64,000 nt of DNA. It comes from Lunularia cruciata (Eukaryota; Streptophyta; Marchantiopsida; Lunulariales; Lunulariaceae). The notes under the pieces were generated by a model, which saw only the letters and a list, made by a program, of their open reading frames with translations, was not told the origin of the DNA and made no database searches. This document shows positions 31,901 through 45,059 of this stretch, one piece after another. The DNA lies in NCBI GenBank assembly GCA_948567375.1, contig OX419757.1, positions 43,028,001 to 43,092,000 on the forward strand, given 5' to 3'. The stretch's first letter is position 1. Every line of letters begins with the position of its first letter. Position numbers and translations under genes: made by a program.

Positions 31901-34774
31901 CAATTTTGAAATTCGGCTCTTCAAATTTTGTAACGGGTTACGTTAGATACACTAGAATCTGTTAAATTGTGTGCGCATAATGAACCCTATCTTCAAAATT
32001 GCCAAAAAATTTGTGAAATATGATACTCCTACACTTCAAACGAGAAGCTTGGCACATACAATTGTCTTCCATGAGATCACTCTCTAAAGTGGAGAAATAG
32101 CTTCCATCTGTTTGCAAAGGGCGACCGAGTTATTCTTTCGTGCTACACCCTCCGAAAGAATGCGACCGGTCTAGATTTTCGTCTTCCGTTCGACCGGGCC
32201 TTGGATTGACCACGCCGAGTGTTCTCTTCAGTGACCAGTATCATCGTAGACGTTTTAAATTGTTCAGACCTCCTAAACTGCCAGTGCCATTCACAGGCTA
32301 AATTGCAGAAGGTCAGAACTGACGGACTGACCCACGTGAAGGAGTCGGACTCCGGGTTTGGAAAGGCGAGGGCAATAATGGTTGCCGAGTGATGAAATGA
32401 TGGAGTGACATATCTTCTGCTCTAAGTGAATAATAGGACGCTGAAACAATAGGTGCATGACGAGACACACCGTGTCTAGTTCCAGTTTTCTGTCTTGGGG
32501 TCCAACGTAGCAACAGAGGCTTAGTTGGAAATGTGGGAATAGGCTGCTTTACCCGAGGAAAGCATGTCCTGCGTTATCGGTGAAAATCTCCCAATTAAGG
32601 GTACTTCGAAGGTTTTAGAACGTACAGTCCAAATGCTGTGATTGTTGACAAGTACAACAAGCACCTAGATCGAACCCTCTGCTTGTTAGCTATGGGTTGC
32701 ATTGTACATAACGCGGTAGTGTGGTGGACTCTTTTGACAACACTCTACAAGCTCGTAGTCTGCTTTTCTAAAGTTTCCCTTTCTCCTTTTTAAAAGGAGT
32801 TCAAAGGAGTCGATATTGCAATCAAATCCAGATAAACTGTTCAGTCGTAGTGTTCATTAAGCCTAGTAGAATAGGCCCGAAGAGTAGAGTAGTAGAGTAG
32901 TCAAACGAATACGTAGAGGCAGCTCACTTACTGTCATTTTGATGCAGGTTGAGAGTCCCAAATTTTCATTCCCCCAGGCTGGAACGCGAAAAGATGATCT
33001 TGACATACATGACAACAGGGTATGCTCCCACTAACTCTAGTACATATCACGAGTTCTACAATCAGCATCTAATTGGGCTCCTATTATCCATCATGACAAG
33101 AGCAGCACATATCCCACTCCACCATATCAACACATTGGTACACCAGATCTTCCAAGAACGACGGAAGAAGCTCTACCAATACTACATTAAATGTTCTAGT
33201 GACGAACTGCACGCAACTCATCATCTATACCAATTGCATATGAAACTCTCGACAGATCTTGGTGACAAAGGAAATCGACAAGTTCAAACCTGATCACTGC
33301 AGTCCCGGTATTACTCCATTGACCTGTATGAATTGTAGCATCTTTTTCCTTGACACTCAGATATGGCTGGAAATCTGTATAACCACCTTCGCCGCTTACT
33401 CACACGGAAAGACTCATGTATGCATTCAATCGTCTTAAGCGTCTGCCTTGAAGGTTTGAGTAACTTGGTTTATTTTGATGATCAAACAGGCCCAGCAATA
33501 TTCCTGCATAACGGATCCATGGTGCGTGGGTTTTTACTGAGTCAAATTCTTGACTAAGATTACAGAACGTCCGTTCGGTCCGTTCGGATCCCCGCAATGG
33601 AAAGAAAGTCTCAACGTCCATTCAATTCTTTTCCTGGACTTTACTTCCCCTGCATTTTAAAGCGCTTCAAATCGCTTAGCAAAGGTATTGTTAAAGTTAT
33701 GAAAATATTATCAAATGACGACCTTCTTTTAACTGCTGCAGGGAGATCAAGAAAAATCAGAAAAGGCAAACCCCGTATACTGCAGATTCGGTAAGGAGCC
33801 ACGGTTTAGAGAAATCAAACAGACACCTGGACCTGGCCACTACGACTACTGAGCATGCACTGCAGCGTTGGCCCCGAAATGTTTGCCTTGAGGTACTCAC
33901 GAGATCCTTGGGCGTTCAGAACTGTAATAAGTCATTGCACAAATGCGATACGAACTCTCAACATCGAAAAACTCTGCACATCTCCAACTCTAGCCCAATA
34001 GTCTAGTCGAAAATTAAGTGGACATTGAGGCTTCGCAAAACTTCGCCTACAGGTTTTGGAGTCCCGAAATTTTAGCTCATAGAACTCTCCGCTACTCCGG
34101 GATTCGGAACTGAAGATCTCTAAAACTTCTTCACCTCCCCTATGTGTAGTAATTCATGACGTACGTCAACTGTCATCTCGAGTGTGAGCTTTCTATAACA
34201 TCACTGTCCGGATAGAGGGCATCTCAGACCGTGCAGATTCATTCGCTCAAGTAAAAACGCCCAATGGCACTAGAAGGGACAAGTGAGACGAAACTCAGAG
34301 GCCGATATCATCAAGGGGTAAATCCTCCCGTTCGTAGAACATGGTTTACGGCTAAACATGAGCTTTACATGCGTAAAACAGGACTGTCGACTCTAGCTGC
34401 TAGCTTTTAGCAAGCTGGGCACTTCCCACTTCGCTCGCGTTTATAACTTGTCAAAATTGCATGTGCAATCTCTACGATTGCTGTAGATGAAATGTGGTGG
34501 TAACAGCAACAATTGCGTACTTGTTGTGAGGAATTATCATCTATAACCAAGTATCAGTCCGTCAGCGTCCTCGGATCCTTGAATGTGCGTCACCAGAAGA
34601 GCCAACAGTATGTCCGGAGGACAAGTGGTGCATTGACACCCTTGAGAGACGGTAGTGAACAAGAAATAGCTGATCTTTTATCACCGGTGGGGGTGATGAA
34701 ATGGGAATTCGAACGACTGAATTTGCGAATTCGGAGTTCTGTCAGTAGTAGTTAGCTCTAAGTGGATGTGATAC
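28935..34774. other. Intergenic with diverged repeats and weak ORFs
   Basis: No recognised gene. The segments 30104-30200 and 32642-32730 are similar to each other (shared TTGTTGACA, TACAACA, TTGTTAGCTATG and GTGTGGTGG in order), so an old dispersed repeat is present. Open stretches at 31673-31924 (minus, 83 codons, no ATG at its start) and 32949-33293 (plus, 114 codons, starting with TTG) have protein-like composition but no motif I know. An inverted repeat of about 10 bp occurs near 29609-29650. Confidence 0.4.
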
Positions 34775-37700
34775 CTAGGAATCCCTCGTCTCTGATTCGA
34801 AAGGCAGCTGCACAAGAGTTGCGTTTCCGTAGAATTCCTCCAAGTTATAAAACGAACGCTCCTTCGGGAAAAAGATGTGCACCACCACGTCCCCTGCGTT
34901 TGCATTTCACACTTGTTTGAGAAACCTACTCTCTGTTCACTGGAAACCCCTAAATGGTGAACCGCTTTAAAGTATGACTTTCTGGACGAAGAGATGAACG
35001 ATATCAAGGTTTGTGTACTATACTCCTACTGCTTTTTATGTCATGGAAATTCCATGGTACTGAACGATTAGCGCAAAGGCAAAACAAGAGATTGAGTACC
35101 GAAATCCAGTAACGTCCAGGCGTTAGGCTTCACGTCACCACGAGGTGTTCGCTTGTACTTCTGTTCAGCCAAATCTCGTATTCTACCCCTGAAACCATGA
35201 AAGCAAGCAGCAAATAAGTCCTCTAGCACCCACTGCCATCCTTGAATCTTGAAATGATGACATCCAAGTCATCAAAAGTAAGCTCAAGACTTTCCCGCAC
35301 TGGTAACCCAATACTCAAAGCCCATAGAATCGCATGAGGGCAGCATAAAAGAGATGAAAGGATTGATCGATCTCTAAAGCACACCAACCAATTCTCCCGA
35401 CAGACATTTGAAAGATATCGTAGCAGGTCTTGATGAACACATGTCCACGGAGCTGAACGCGTTAGATAAGTTTGGTGATCTAACAGGCAACGAAAACGGC
35501 ACAGAGACCCTGATGACATTCGGAGTACACCGCAGAATCCGAGGGAAGGAGGTAAATACACACTCTTGACAAAAAAGAGGCAGAAGATCGCAATATAGAT
35601 AGTACGAAGACGTAAGACGTACATTCACTTATTCATCAGAACAGAGTTGCTTCTCTTCTGCTCTCTCTAGCTTCTGCGGCCAAGTACGTGTAAGAGTATC
35701 TAACATTTGTCCAGTAAAGTTATGAGCTGCCAAGCATCCAAAGAGATCAGCTCAGACGAAACCCCAGAATCAAAATCAAACTACGAAATCAATCTCCTGC
35801 TGCGAAGAGTGCCAAGAGCGAATATGTGCAAAAGAAAGTTAGGTACTTACGCAATTGCATCTACTTGAGGCCTAGAGAAACCCGTTGCGATAACGAAAAA
35901 CCGTGTCCAATACACCAAAGGCTTTACACACAGAACTCTGATGTCACCCCCCTTGACCTCATTTGCAGCCTCGGCCATGGCCACCGCAACTGAAAGATAA
36001 GAACATTTCACAATCAGCAATTGTCATCCAAGAAACTTCCCCATGAAAATGAAAACTGGAACAGGGAGGCTCTTGCAAAAAAAAAAATTATTCACCGATT
36101 ATCATCGATGTCAGTTCAGTTCCTTTAGATAGGCTACTCTATTCTGAAAATATTCGTTAGCTAAATTAACGGAATGTGGATCTAGAACACTTCAGCAATA
36201 ACACTAGTCATGGCTATAAACGAGGCATAAGAAAGGACCTTCCGACGTATTTGGGCTCCAAGTAGGATACCACTTGACGTACGAAGCCAGGTTCGCATAA
36301 GTGTCCATCAACATGTACGATTCTTGAAGAAACGGATCGGTAAAGAAATGAAGGCGTTTCCTTACATGCAAGACTATCTGCATCGTCGTCAACTTCAGCA
36401 GAAGTTGGAGTTTCCTCCCCTCTTACTACCTCGCCATACTCCTCAAACAATTCGTCCAAGTCGGCGTCGTCTAAATCTTCGATATTGAGGTCCTGATCCT
36501 GATCAGCACCAACAAAGAGCAGCATAAAGCTCTATACTGCATGACCTCGTACAGGAGAACTGGCCAAAGCTCTTAACGTTATTCCATGCACAAAAACAGA
36601 GAATTTACCTTTGACAAGCATATATCTTTAGCAGCGACTACACAAGCGAAATACTTTTGCTTACTACTCGAACTCTTAGTGGAATTTACCAAGACGACTA
36701 CTTAAAACAGAAGGATTGCGACCTATGCCAATAAGATGTATTCTTACTCGGAAATCAGGAAAATTGCAGTAGCTCTACATTCCAGGAAAACATTCTGCGG
36801 AACGCCATGCCTGAAGAGAAAACGTCATATACTACAAACCTGAGTAGGTGGCTCCGTTGTTGCCAAGTTTCTAACAGACCTTTGCCTTCTATTTCTCCTC
36901 TCCTTTTGTGCAACCAGTTGTTGACCAAATTGCAAACTGCAACCTTGCAGTGAATGCCTGTCCCAGACAAGCCAACGGATTCGTAAGGTCCTCTGTTTCT
37001 GAATTTCACGCACGTGAGGATGGACCCTGACAGGTCACGTTTACCAGTCTGATGCCAATTAATCTTGAATCGTCCATTTAAATAAATTACGCTTCTCTGT
37101 ACCAGATTACAGTGTCGGGCATTGCACATTAGTCAGAAAAAAGCATTTTCGGACGATTAGCACTAGGGAAAACCTGTGGTCAAGTTGCTACATAAACATC
37201 TACGGGGAAGGATTTATATAGTATCTCGGAGGTTAAAGACAAAATACGCAACCATGACGTTGTAGATTTTACATTGTATTTAGCATGGGATATCAACGCC
37301 AATTTTCGCCTTGTGGTTTCAATGTCTAACAGCATCCTCTATCTGATAGCACTGATAACAGAATCAGGATGTCATGAAGGCCGGTGACGTATCTCGTCAC
37401 CACCGAGTGGGTAGGCAATATATTATCAACCAAACACGAACCACCCGTTTGACAACATAAAATAAACTGTAGAGGTCACAAGAACAGGGGAAACAGGTAA
37501 CAGAGGATATCACAACAACAAAGAGGAGGAAATTTGCGCCTCCAGTCAGACAGTGAAATCGAGACAAACGATGAGACTTACCTGCAGTACGCTCCCTGTA
37601 AACTGGTTCTCATGGAAATTTTAGAGGGCGTTTCACCACCACTCCTTTGCAGCCTTGCAGGCCCGGCTGAAGCTCCATTAACAGCTGCGGCAAAATTCGA

Positions 37701-37775
37701 ATTTCCTCGTCTTTCGACGTACGGTGCAGGCAACCCATTCGTCAGGGCGTGCACCTGTACAACTGCGGTGGCCAT
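34775..37775 (-). CDS. iojap: Chloroplast iojap / ribosome silencing factor RsfS, six exons
   Basis: Exons on the minus strand: 37775-37582, 37026-36840, 36498-36366, 35989-35851, 35188-35100, 34893-34775. All borders are GT..AG and the phases agree; the total is 861 nt, 286 residues. Exon 1 starts MATAVVQVHALTNGLPAPYV, a Ser/Ala/Arg-rich transit peptide. Exon 3 is acidic (DLDDADLDELFEEYGE). Residues about 172-283 form the RsfS/iojap domain: EVKGGDIRVLCVKPLVYWTR, FSRPQVDAIA, IRDLAEQKY, WTLLDFGDVVVHIFFPKERS and FYNLEEFYGNA. The family binds ribosomal protein uL14 and blocks subunit joining; maize iojap mutants lose plastid ribosomes. The acceptor of exon 2 is uncertain (37026, 36957 and 36936 all keep frame), and exon 3 could start 6 nt later. 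Confidence 0.9.
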
Positions 37776-38309
37776 GAGGAAAAACCTCTCTCCTTCGCAA
37801 CGTCCCTCACCAAGCAAACGAGCAAGCAAGCAGTTCAATCAGCAGATTCTACTTCTGCTGCTCCTCGACCAAATCCTCTATCCATTTCCCTCGTCGTGTT
37901 GCGCTACATCCCCAATCTCCCCCTTTCGACCTCTACGGGAGCAGCGTGTGGCCCACACACATCCTGCCTCTCTCATCCAGTTTAATGCGCTTCAACAAAT
38001 CACAGAACTAAGCAAACTTCTTCACTTACTTGCTAATTCAACTAATATAACTAAGTAACTGTCTGTGGCGCTCTTGACTACAAACTTAATTAAGCTAATA
38101 TGGTAATAGCTCCATCACCTTGAGTAACTAATTGTCTCTACGGACGTGGGAATGTAAACAACGACAGTCAAAGATAAATGTCGCCAAAGAGGAAATAAAT
38201 TGAATTCTCTTTTTGTAGAATAGAGTTCCTACGGGACGAAGGAAGTAGCTAAGAACTCTCGTTTTTAGACTCTTGGAATATGGTCCTCTTTCTATCAAGT
38301 TGGGAAAGG
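37776..38309. other. Upstream region of iojap
   Basis: Probable promoter and 5' untranslated region of the minus-strand iojap gene; C/T-rich in plus reading just beside the start. I see no clear TATA box. An overlapping plus-strand open stretch (37534-38058) is antisense to exon 1 and not credible as a gene. Confidence 0.4.
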
Positions 38310-38814
38310 TGACCACATAGAAGACATGAAGGATGGGAAGACCCCATCAAGCTGTACAAGGGAGAGACAAAAGAGGTAAAATGAAACTAGGCTTCAATAG
38401 TAGCGATATGAGATATATGCCTTACCGCACCTAAGATATCCGAGCTATGCAAGTCGGAAGGTCTACAAACTATAGGACAATTTGTAGAAACAAACACTAG
38501 TGTGATTGCTCTCTTATGGATTACACCAGCCACACGCTCTTTGTATAGCAATGGACACATTGTGTTTAAAGATTATTACAAACTAAGAGAGTGAGAGTGG
38601 TACCTCCTTGATGTCTAATATGATAAGCTCTCGTGCACTCCATGACAAATATGTAGAACGTCATGTCCATAGCTCCGTATAACTCCAAGGCTATATGAAC
38701 AAAGAGGTGACTTTGCTACATACTCCTACACTTAAAGACCTTGCATGTTATTGCTCCCCTCATCCCCGATCTAGGTGGATGAGTAATCACTCTCTCCAAC
38801 TATATCACGTGTAG

Positions 38815-39360
38815 TATTTGTGTCATGTGTATATACATCGCTACACAACATACACTATAGAAGCACAACTCACACAAAAGTCATACATGGACTCTAAAGT
38901 GCCATAATCAATCAGTTTGTTTACACCACTCGAATCAACTCAACTTAGATTAGTATTTGATCTGTCGTTCTATAAATTACAAACAATTGGGTATTGATTA
39001 CAATCAAGTCACACCCACTCTAGCTAAGAGAATCCATGTGACACTTGTCGGCCTTTGTCCACCATAACAAGGAACTCGAAGGCTCAACATCAAAGAAGTG
39101 AGCTCTTTGGAGTTGGACTTCAAAAGTATACCCTAGACTCGAGCTAGGTCTGAAACCCTAATTGTCCCTCTGATAGCACACCCAATGGTACGAACGGTGC
39201 AAAGTGATGGTGGGCCCCACCATGAAGTCAGTACCCCAAACATAAAATCTGACCATCGGAAAGTAGTCTATGAGTGACTACTAAAATACCTCTAACTACT
39301 ATCACTACAACTCTAATGTCCAAACAATCTAGATGTAACATTACAAATGGCGTGACATCT
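38815..39360 (-). repeat. Family 1 LTR fragment inside family Y
   Basis: 38905-39345 matches the family 1 LTR (compare 6010-6231 plus 20668-20875). The intact Y copy is continuous at the equivalent place (near 45640), so this is an insertion. About 12 bp after the LTR end (AATGGCGTGACA) also match the sequence right of 20875. Confidence 0.65.
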
Positions 39361-40104
39361 ATAACCACAACATCCATCACTGTCACCCGATCATCTCAAC
39401 CAAGTATAAGTGTGTTATGACACGTATTGTTTGCAAAGCATACAATCACTCCCTCCAAGCAAGGTATCCACTCATGCCATAGCAAACACTATATCCTTGA
39501 TGGCATCATGGGTAGCTATCTTCTGTCTTCGAGAAGGACATTGTGTCATATGGATTGTTGTTGCATCTAGTGTAGAACCACACTCACAATTGAGTTACAA
39601 AGATGCAAATAGGTGGAATGAACCTATGTAGAACCCCATTGCTATAGAGAAGGTGGCTGGTGTAAGTCAAGATGCACTAATGCACGGTTGAGCTAAGATC
39701 CAAGAGCTTGCATCCTTGCCAAAGCAAGAGCAAAGACATGCTCTAGTGGCCCGAGGAATGGATGAGTCAACTAAGAGAGAATATAGCATATGTTGACACT
39801 ATCGCTCCATCAAAGGAGATTGCATACCTCTTGTCCAATCTGTCAATAATGAAGCAAGGATGGAATGTCCTCCCATGCCCATGGAGCAGACTATTTCTTG
39901 TCTAACGCAATAACACTTGGAGAAAAAAGGATCCCTCTTCAAACTTGGCCACATATGTCTCCAACATCGGCCTATCAACAACCACAAAGTAGGGGTTCCA
40001 AGGAAGCACAACTACCTAAAATACTAAAGGTGATGTCTCCTCCATCAATAATAGGCTTACCCCTCTGTATGAGATTGTAGAGATGTTTATCTATGTGCCA
40101 AATT

Positions 40105-40644
40105 TCACTTCACACACTTCAATGTCCGTGGTCTAATAATATCACCAAAGACTCCAATAATTCTCCCATCAAAACCTCTTAAACATGATAGGAAAGTTAA
40201 GGAAGGGAGAACCATGCAAAGAAGGTAAGTTGGTCGACAAGAAATACTAGAGGAGAGTATACCAAATGCCACATCCAGATCTCCTAGTAGAGGAAGGTCA
40301 ACCACATGGAAAATATCTTCTACAAAGGCAATGTTTAAGAAACATGTGACAAAACCCTCAAATCCTATTGGCACTCCAAGAACATGTAGTCCATCTTTAG
40401 ATATGCCACACTCCTCTAAAAGCTCAAGGTGGGATGAAATACCTAAAGAGGACGATGCTCTACACTTGGACACCTTGACTCTCAAGCCTACAAGATATAG
40501 CTTGGTAGTCAAGTGATCAAAGGCTTTCTTAATTTGATCTACAAAGCTCACAATTTGTGTATCATCTACCAAAGAGAGAAATACACAACCTTGAATAGCC
40601 AAAGTAGTAGATAGGAGAGCTCTAAAATGGGCCATGGCAAACAA
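40105..40644 (-). pseudogene. Family Y reverse transcriptase fragment, copy 1
   Basis: A 179-codon frame carries AHFRALLSTTLA, LVDDTQIVSF (motif C, A to V before DD), KVSKCRASSSLGI, LHVLGVPIGFE and FGILSSSISCRPTYLL. Copy 2 has the better LADDTHIVG. The N-terminal RT motifs lie further right in other frames. Non-functional. Confidence 0.65.
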
Positions 40645-41683
40645 AGGTCCCCTTAAAGGATCTCCCTATTGTGTACTAACAATTGACTCCAAGATGGTGA
40701 CTCCCTCCTATGACCAACCATGTTGGTAGTAAAGGGAAGCAAGGGAGCCATAAAACTACCGCACAAAAGGAATGAGACTCTCCAAGGATCCATGGGCCTC
40801 CTTAAGCTCTCTAAATATGGATGCTCAAGAGACACTATTAAAAGTGTTCTCAACATCCACATATAAGACGGCCCATTGTGGATGGATATCGAGAAGTGCC
40901 TTGGTGCTTAGATATATAGCCTCACAACTTCCAAGTATAACTACTCCAAATTGATGAGAATTGAGGTGCTCTTGGAAGTGAGATCAATGTTGAAAGACAA
41001 TGGTCCGGCTAATCAAGCTCAAAAAAATCTCTCAAATAGGAATCAATCTAATGCCCCATGTGTCCTTCTCCATTGTGAGAAGTAGACTAGCATCTAACGT
41101 CTTACTAATTGACACATGAATATCTCCTCTCCCTACTATGGCATCCACTTGAAACAACTTGGTAAATCCACTATAAGGATCATCTACCTAAAAGTAATCT
41201 CTAAGATGTTCCTATACCATCCCTAACAAGCCTCTTGAGAAGAGGCAAGGGGTAGTGCACAATGCTTTGCAAAAAGTGCCAATAAAAACATAAAAAGTTA
41301 TTTGGGTTGATAATCTAAGATCTCTAATGGTACTCCTTCTCTTGGGCTGATAATCTAAGACCTCTAATGATACTTGCTCTCCTACCATAGGATGTAGTGA
41401 ATGTGTGGAAGAGATAGTCTCATCAGTAGGACCAGCCATAGACAAAGGGTGTAGTGCTCATGTTGCTCTACTAAACTACCCATTGTCCTACACCATCATA
41501 ATCGTGTGTACTTTGTGGTAGAACTTATCTTCCAAATCAAGTGAGGCTAGGGCTACTTCTAATATTATACAATAATAGGTTTTGAATAAGCTTTCAATAA
41601 GAACCAACCGCTACGTGTGATTCCGGCTTCATCTTTAATTTTCTTGAGACTTTGTACTAGATGAGACTTTCTTATCTAAGTGA

Positions 41684-42426
41684 TGTAATACCAAGAGCTA
41701 GCCATATGATCTAGATGTGAAATTTGGTTTGGTAATATCTAGAATGATGTAATACATGATGGTAAAAATAGATAAGATAGAAGTATCACCAAAAGAGTAC
41801 TTCTACTAATAGGGAAGAAACCAAAATAGACTTGAGAACCTTAGAACCAATAGCTAGACATATGATTTGAAGGTGAGAATTGATTTGGTAACATCTAGAA
41901 GGATGTTACACATGATGGACTAAATAGATCAGAAAGATGTATCACCAAATGGGGACTTCTACTAATAGAGTAGGAATCGAAATATGCTTGAAATCTTTGA
42001 AGGTAATTTCGGAGGCCTAAACGGATGAATTAGGCCTTGAAAATGTGTAGAGTCTCCCCCCCCCCATTGGAGGAAAGGTTGGCCTTCCCTCCCCCTTGCT
42101 TTTTCTCATTGAGAGCTTTCTAACGGTACCTTCCTCACGTGATTCTGAGATTCCTACAGGAAGATTCCCTAAAAGATTCCCTCCGGTCAATGCTTGTTTG
42201 ACCAACCAGATAGGACCGAGACCAGACATGTCACCCATCCAAGTAAGTAATCCAAAGGTGGAGCTTGCTGACATGTCACCTATCTGTGTCCCTAATCCTA
42301 TGGTGGAGCTTCATTGGAGGAGATCCTCTTTGTCTATATAATAAAGAGAAGGTGCTCCTTTGAGGCATCAAATGTTTGAGTGTGCAATCTGTGTTTTCTC
42401 TCTTCTCTTGTCCTCGGAGTATTACA
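41684..42426 (+). repeat. Solo LTR of family 2
   Basis: 743 bp from TGTAATACCAAGAG to GGAGTATTACA, opposite in orientation to the full element at 6232-20662. It is flanked by the perfect 5-bp duplication AGTGA (41679-41683 and 42427-42431). It is more diverged than the two LTRs of the full copy are from each other. It arose by recombination between the LTRs of a former full element. Confidence 0.93.
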
Positions 42427-44531
42427 AGTGAGTGCAATACTCTAATTTTATAATTGCCTCATATGTGATGGTAATGATTTCATGCTAAGCTTATTTGGAT
42501 GATTTCATCTAGTTGATTTAATTTAAAAATTAAATAGTTTCAAGTTAATGTGTAAACATTGTAAGTTGTAAGTGTTACATACAAATTAGCTATAATCTTT
42601 TTTTTTGAAAGGTTCATGGCTCACCTTTCATATTAAATTAATTGATAACTTCCAAGGGTGAGGTTGATTTACTTTTTTTTACAATTTTAGATTCTAGAGC
42701 GATGGTAGAGTTGTAATAGTCATTATATAATGTGTATATGTTAATTTATGATTTTTTATCCACTTTTATCAACAAATAGCGTATATTTTTTGGTAATCAT
42801 AACACATTTAAAAATTTTTAAAGAAATAATGAAAATTTTTCCTTGAACTTATTTTTGGCTTTTAAAAAATTGGATTGTGTAGAAAAACTTTAATCTCCTT
42901 TAACCATTTAAAATATTCAAAAATATTTCACCTTAAAGATCAAAATAAAAATAAGTAAATTTTATATGTGAAATTTTTTCATGATTTCAAACCCAATTTT
43001 ATAGAGATTATTATATTTTGTAGGTCTGCACATTTTATAATTAGTACAAGACTTATAAAGCAGTTGTTTTAATGTTGATATTCTAGACAAATTATTATAT
43101 GATGAATTAGACTCCTAGTTGCCTAATTATGATTGTAGACTAAAAATGGTAGAATTTATATTTTCTTTTTTAATCTGAAATTTAACACTTTTAATTTTAC
43201 TTTTAATTTGAGTTTAATTTCGAGTTGAAAGTCTTGAGTTTTTAGTACCACCAAATTTACAAATAGAATTTTAGATTATACCTAAGTATCATGTATTATG
43301 AATTATTAAAAAAGACTAAAATATCTATTCATCTTATGATATTTAGTAGTGTAAAAGACCGTATAGATAAATAGGAGAATGGAATATTAAAGTAAAATAT
43401 CACTTTGAACTTTCAAGTGAGTGAAACTCTGAATGCTTAGCTCAAGTTTGGGTTTTTGTATTTATAGAAAACCTAAGTACAAGATTCACAATAAATTTTT
43501 AAGGAAGATTTATTCTCAAAATTTCTTTACTTGCAATGCAAGCTAAGCTAACAATTTACTTGACATAATAGATAACTTACCATACAAGTGACTCAACACT
43601 TAATAGATTCCTATAATTTTTTCACTAAGAAGTTTCTTGGATACTTCTAGAACTTTCTTGAAGTTTCTTATCTGCTTGTTAATTATATTTACCTTCTGCT
43701 AACTTCATGTTCTTACAAGTAGATACAATAGTTATTTTCTTTAATTCTACAACCTAATAACCATATTTAGCTCTTGCTAACTCCATACTATTATATCAGT
43801 ACAGTACAAGTAGATACAACATTTCTAAAATGTTTCTTTTTTAATTCTAGAACCTATTGAATATATTTAACTTTGACTATATTTTTCTAGAATGTTTCCC
43901 CTGGCAGAATTGGAAATATTTTAGAAATATTGAATAGATATTTTCTTATATTTTACATCTGATTTTTCACATACAACAAAAGTAGCATCAAGTAAGAATA
44001 TATTGGCAACACTTAAACCACATAAACAAATAAAAATAGAAAATTAGAAGAAATTCTGATTCATCCCATTGTAGATCAAGATAAAATAGTTTCTTTTCAA
44101 CTTATATTTATAAAAAACTCATAAGATCGTATTTAAAATTTTCTATAAGTTAGATGATCTAGATTAACAAACTAAACTTGAATGTATATATCTAATAAAT
44201 ACATTAATCTAAAAAATAATTTGTAAATGTTATGATAGTATGAAACTCATCACAAAGAGATGATTTAAGTACTATTGTCTTTATATTTCATTTTATAATT
44301 TTTTGAATGAATAGGATAGAAATAAGAGTCTTTAAAAGTCACAAAATGGATACTTAACTTTAAATATAATGATTGGTTTTTGTACTTTGTGTGAGGATCG
44401 GATTGATCTTTATCTCTTTTAAATTTACATATCTGTTTAACATAAAAAGAATTCATTTTTAAATTAAAGATGAAAAATCTGTCATATTGAATTTAGTTTA
44501 GCTTAATTCAATATGAAAGATATTTTGAAAG
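42427..44531. other. AT-rich stretch without genes
   Basis: Markedly AT-rich (looks near 25% G+C against clearly higher values around it), full of A and T runs. No long ORF, RNA gene or repeat recognised. Confidence 0.6.
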
Positions 44532-44660
44532 GATGAATGCATAGAAAAATTGAAGGGTGTGAAGACACTATCAAGCCATACAAGGGAGAGATGAAAAAGT
44601 TAAAATGGTGCTAAGCCCCAATAGAGTCTTTATGAGAAATTTGTCCCACAGCACCTAGGA
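44532..44660 (-). repeat. Family Y end fragment
   Basis: Matches 45150-45260 (shared segments CATACAAGGGAGAGA and GCTAAGCCCCAATAGAGTCT). It is a short copy of the 3' end of family Y in the AT-rich region. Confidence 0.7.
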
Positions 44661-45059
44661 AATATATGAATAAAAAATATGAAATATTTAAGTTTAACTT
44701 AACTAAAAAATAATCAAAATATAGGTAAAATGCTGATATTCATTCTTCATATAGATGAAGTATTAATTAGATTTTATCATAGTAATTAAAAAATATTTGG
44801 GAGACCTTCATCATGCTAATTTCAAAAGATAATTAAGATTGATCATTATAATATATAGTACAAACATAGCTTACACATCAAATTTGAATAATATTCAAGA
44901 CATGTGAGAATGATGATATAGTTGGAGTACCAACCAAATAATCATTATAAATAAGGGTAGTATGAATGGTTGAGACCTTGTTAGCTTATTTTGATTCCAA
45001 AGTAATGATAAAATACAAGAAACTAAAAATTTAGCTTAAAAGATGAAGTAAAAATAATT

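Larger units (their letters stand above)
38310..41575 (-). mobile_element. Family Y non-LTR-like element copy 1, decayed
   Basis: Homologous to 45060-47900 along its length (for example 38320-38760 with 45150-45580, 39365-39640 with 45645-45910, 40105-40860 with 46410-47160). The RT fragment (40644-40105, minus) has LVDDTQIV, the eroded catalytic motif, and VSKCRASSSLGISSHLELL. It lacks a continuous frame and is 5'-truncated near 41575. A family 1 LTR fragment (about 38815-39360) has been inserted into it. A 39-bp tandem duplication lies at 41301-41378. Confidence 0.65.

Noticed and set aside
34950-35020. DIVHLFVQKV in a frame near 34995 as the last iojap exon
   Set aside because: It lacks an acceptor and runs into a stop; the exon at 34893-34775 has the full conserved ending and correct phase.
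35223-35628. Two overlapping minus-strand open frames of 84-133 codons
   Set aside because: They lie in and around intron 4 of the iojap gene, have no motif, and conflict with the exon structure.
37534-38058. 174-codon plus-strand open frame
   Set aside because: Antisense to iojap exon 1 and its upstream region; low-complexity composition, no family likeness.
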